Positions 62,703-64,000 of a stretch of DNA of 64,000 bases are shown one piece after another (the stretch's first letter is position 1; each line of letters starts with the position of its first letter). Below the pieces are notes generated by a model that was not told where the DNA came from, did not search any database, and was given only the letters and a program-made list of their open reading frames with translations. Origin of the DNA: Pedobacter roseus (lineage in GTDB: Bacteria > Bacteroidota > Bacteroidia > Sphingobacteriales > Sphingobacteriaceae); the NCBI RefSeq assembly GCF_014395225.1, contig NZ_CP060723.1, positions 62,001 through 126,000 on the forward strand. The letters run 5' to 3'. The translations under genes and the position numbers were made by a program.

Positions 62703-64000
62703 ATGAAAAAGATATCCTTGTTTACGCTATTAATATTCAGTTTTGCCCTACAATCAAAAGCACAATCAATCTATGCCCAAGACAGGGTTTATACAGGCAA
62801 TCAGATATCTAATACGGTTTCTGTCTTAGATCCCTCAACACAAACGCTATTAGGAAATATTGTTCTTGGTAAACCCCAACCTGATATCTTAAGTCCTCTA
62901 TATAAGGGACAGGCCCTGGTTCATGGCCTGGGTTATTCCCCTAAAAGGCAATTACTAGCAGCGGTTTCCATTGGATCAAATTCAGTAACCTTTATTTCAA
63001 CAGCAAAAAATAAAGTTTTAAAAACTGTTTATATCGGACGTTCACCGCATGAGGCAACCTTTAACCCTTCAGGATCACAGGCATGGATATCGGTAAGAGG
63101 AGAATCGTATATCAGCGTAATTGATGCAAATAAACTGATTGAAATCAAGCAAATTCCAGTAGCCGACGGCCCGGGAATGGTTGCTTTTACTCCAGATGGA
63201 AAATGGGCTTATATTTGTTCCAGCTTTACTGCAGAAGTGGATGTAGTGAATGCAACTTCTTATGCTATTGTAAAGCGTATTCCAGTAGTTAGTCCATTTT
63301 CTCCAAATATATTCTGTAGTCCTGATGGGAAATGGATTGCATTGACACATAAGGATGTAGGGAAGATCACTGTCATCAGCACGGAGACAAATACGATACA
63401 TACAGTACTAAATACAGGTCCAATTACCAACCATGTCACTTTTACTTTAGTTAATGATTCACCTGTGATGCTGGCAACCATTGGCGGAGAAAACAGCTTA
63501 AAAGTATTTAGTGTTTCACAAGATTTCAAGCTTACTGATAGCGTTGCGACAGGATCATTGCCACATGGCGTCTGGACTTCGGCAGATGGTAAATTTGCAT
63601 ATGTCGGATTAGAAAATGATGACCAGGTACAAGTGGTTGATCTGGTAAAAATGGCCGTTGTAAAAACCATTGCTATTGGACAATGTCCGCAAGCATTGTT
63701 GTACGCCGCTAATGCCAGCCCTGCAAATGCCTCAAAAGAAAATTTAACCCCGCTTAATCTTGCAGACAAAAGTCAGGTGATTAAATTGATGAATAAGGAT
63801 AATTCAATGTCATCAGGCATGCTAAACGTAAGAAGCGTAGGCTTGACTGATCTTGTCCAACAGGACTTTAAAAAACTCGAGCCAAATACTTCGTATACTT
63901 TAGCGTTAACCAACTCCTCAAATGATACGTTTAACGCAGATTATGTCATCAATTCTTTTAAGACCGATGAAAAAGGAGCTTTTAGCGGTCAATCCTCGGG
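62703..64000 (+). CDS. Exported YVTN-type beta-propeller protein (partial)
   Basis: The frame from ATG 62703 stays open to the window end (about 432 codons so far). A signal peptide (MKKISLFTLLIFSFALQSKA) is followed by repeated blades such as FTPDGKWAYICSSFTAEVDV and SADGKFAYVGLENDDQVQVV. It is probably a surface or periplasmic sensor or lactonase-like propeller, in an operon with DUF305. Only the 5' part is visible. Confidence 0.85.
   Translation, partial: MKKISLFTLLIFSFALQSKAQSIYAQDRVYTGNQISNTVSVLDPSTQTLLGNIVLGKPQPDILSPLYKGQALVHGLGYSPKRQLLAAVSIGSNSVTFISTAKNKVLKTVYIGRSPHEATFNPSGSQAWISVRGESYISVIDANKLIEIKQIPVADGPGMVAFTPDGKWAYICSSFTAEVDVVNATSYAIVKRIPVVSPFSPNIFCSPDGKWIALTHKDVGKITVISTETNTIHTVLNTGPITNHVTFTLVNDSPVMLATIGGENSLKVFSVSQDFKLTDSVATGSLPHGVWTSADGKFAYVGLENDDQVQVVDLVKMAVVKTIAIGQCPQALLYAANASPANASKENLTPLNLADKSQVIKLMNKDNSMSSGMLNVRSVGLTDLVQQDFKKLEPNTSYTLALTNSSNDTFNADYVINSFKTDEKGAFSGQSS

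Overview
The window looks like a Bacteroidota chromosome, most likely Sphingobacteriaceae (Pedobacter-like). The support is AT-rich intergenic DNA with few Shine-Dalgarno sites, TAnnTTTG-type promoter boxes, fold-back intergenic repeats of the kind common in Pedobacter genomes, lipoproteins with a Bacteroidota-type lipobox, and a VirE-N/BT4734-type gene. This assignment is inference from sequence style and gene families.

Region 1 (about 1-20.5 kb) is ordinary chromosome. It is rich in small oxidoreductases (four classical or extended SDRs, an aldo/keto reductase, a FAD monooxygenase) interleaved with one-component regulators (Crp/Fnr, HxlR, two AraC types) and small-molecule-binding proteins (GyrI-like, cupin). 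Two divergent regulator/SDR pairs carry perfect palindromes in the shared promoter region. Fold-back repeats and short tandem repeats fill the gaps. A block at 16.75-19.4 kb carries a SUFU-fold gene and other immunity-like genes. It lies between an AraC gene and a 60-codon fragment of a second, similar AraC tail.

Region 2 (about 20.6-60.5 kb) is a genomic island. A ~115-bp sequence occurs three times in direct orientation: at both outer edges and once in the middle (43.95 kb). The right part ends with an intact large serine recombinase and a 67-aa companion ORF. The middle copy is preceded by a related companion ORF and a ~66-codon remnant of a second recombinase. I read this as two serine-recombinase elements accreted in tandem.

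The left element (20.6-44.0 kb) carries two KAP-type P-loop NTPases, a restriction endonuclease-STAND fusion, a DUF6119-like protein, an FRG-domain protein, an overlapping pair of unrecognised proteins, a possible ART-like protein, an Xre-type HTH, a HEPN-like protein, a nuclease-like large protein, an HExxH protein split over two overlapping frames, and a Vsr/DUF559-like nuclease. The right element (44.0-60.5 kb) carries a HEPN-like + HExxH pair, an AbiE-like toxin-antitoxin pair with a well-formed operator array, a frameshifted VirE-N/BT4734 gene, a reverse transcriptase followed by a RES-domain protein, a GmrSD-like type IV restriction protein, and a second large protein with a late nuclease-like motif. 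Most of this looks like anti-phage or inter-element defence.

The best candidates for undescribed systems are the RT-RES module (49.8-53.9 kb), the HEPN/HExxH bicistron (44.3-46.6 kb), and the KAP pair (21.0-26.3 kb).

Region 3 (60.8-64 kb) is chromosome again: a likely operon of a sulfite-oxidase-type molybdoenzyme, a double DUF305 protein, and a beta-propeller protein that runs off the window end.
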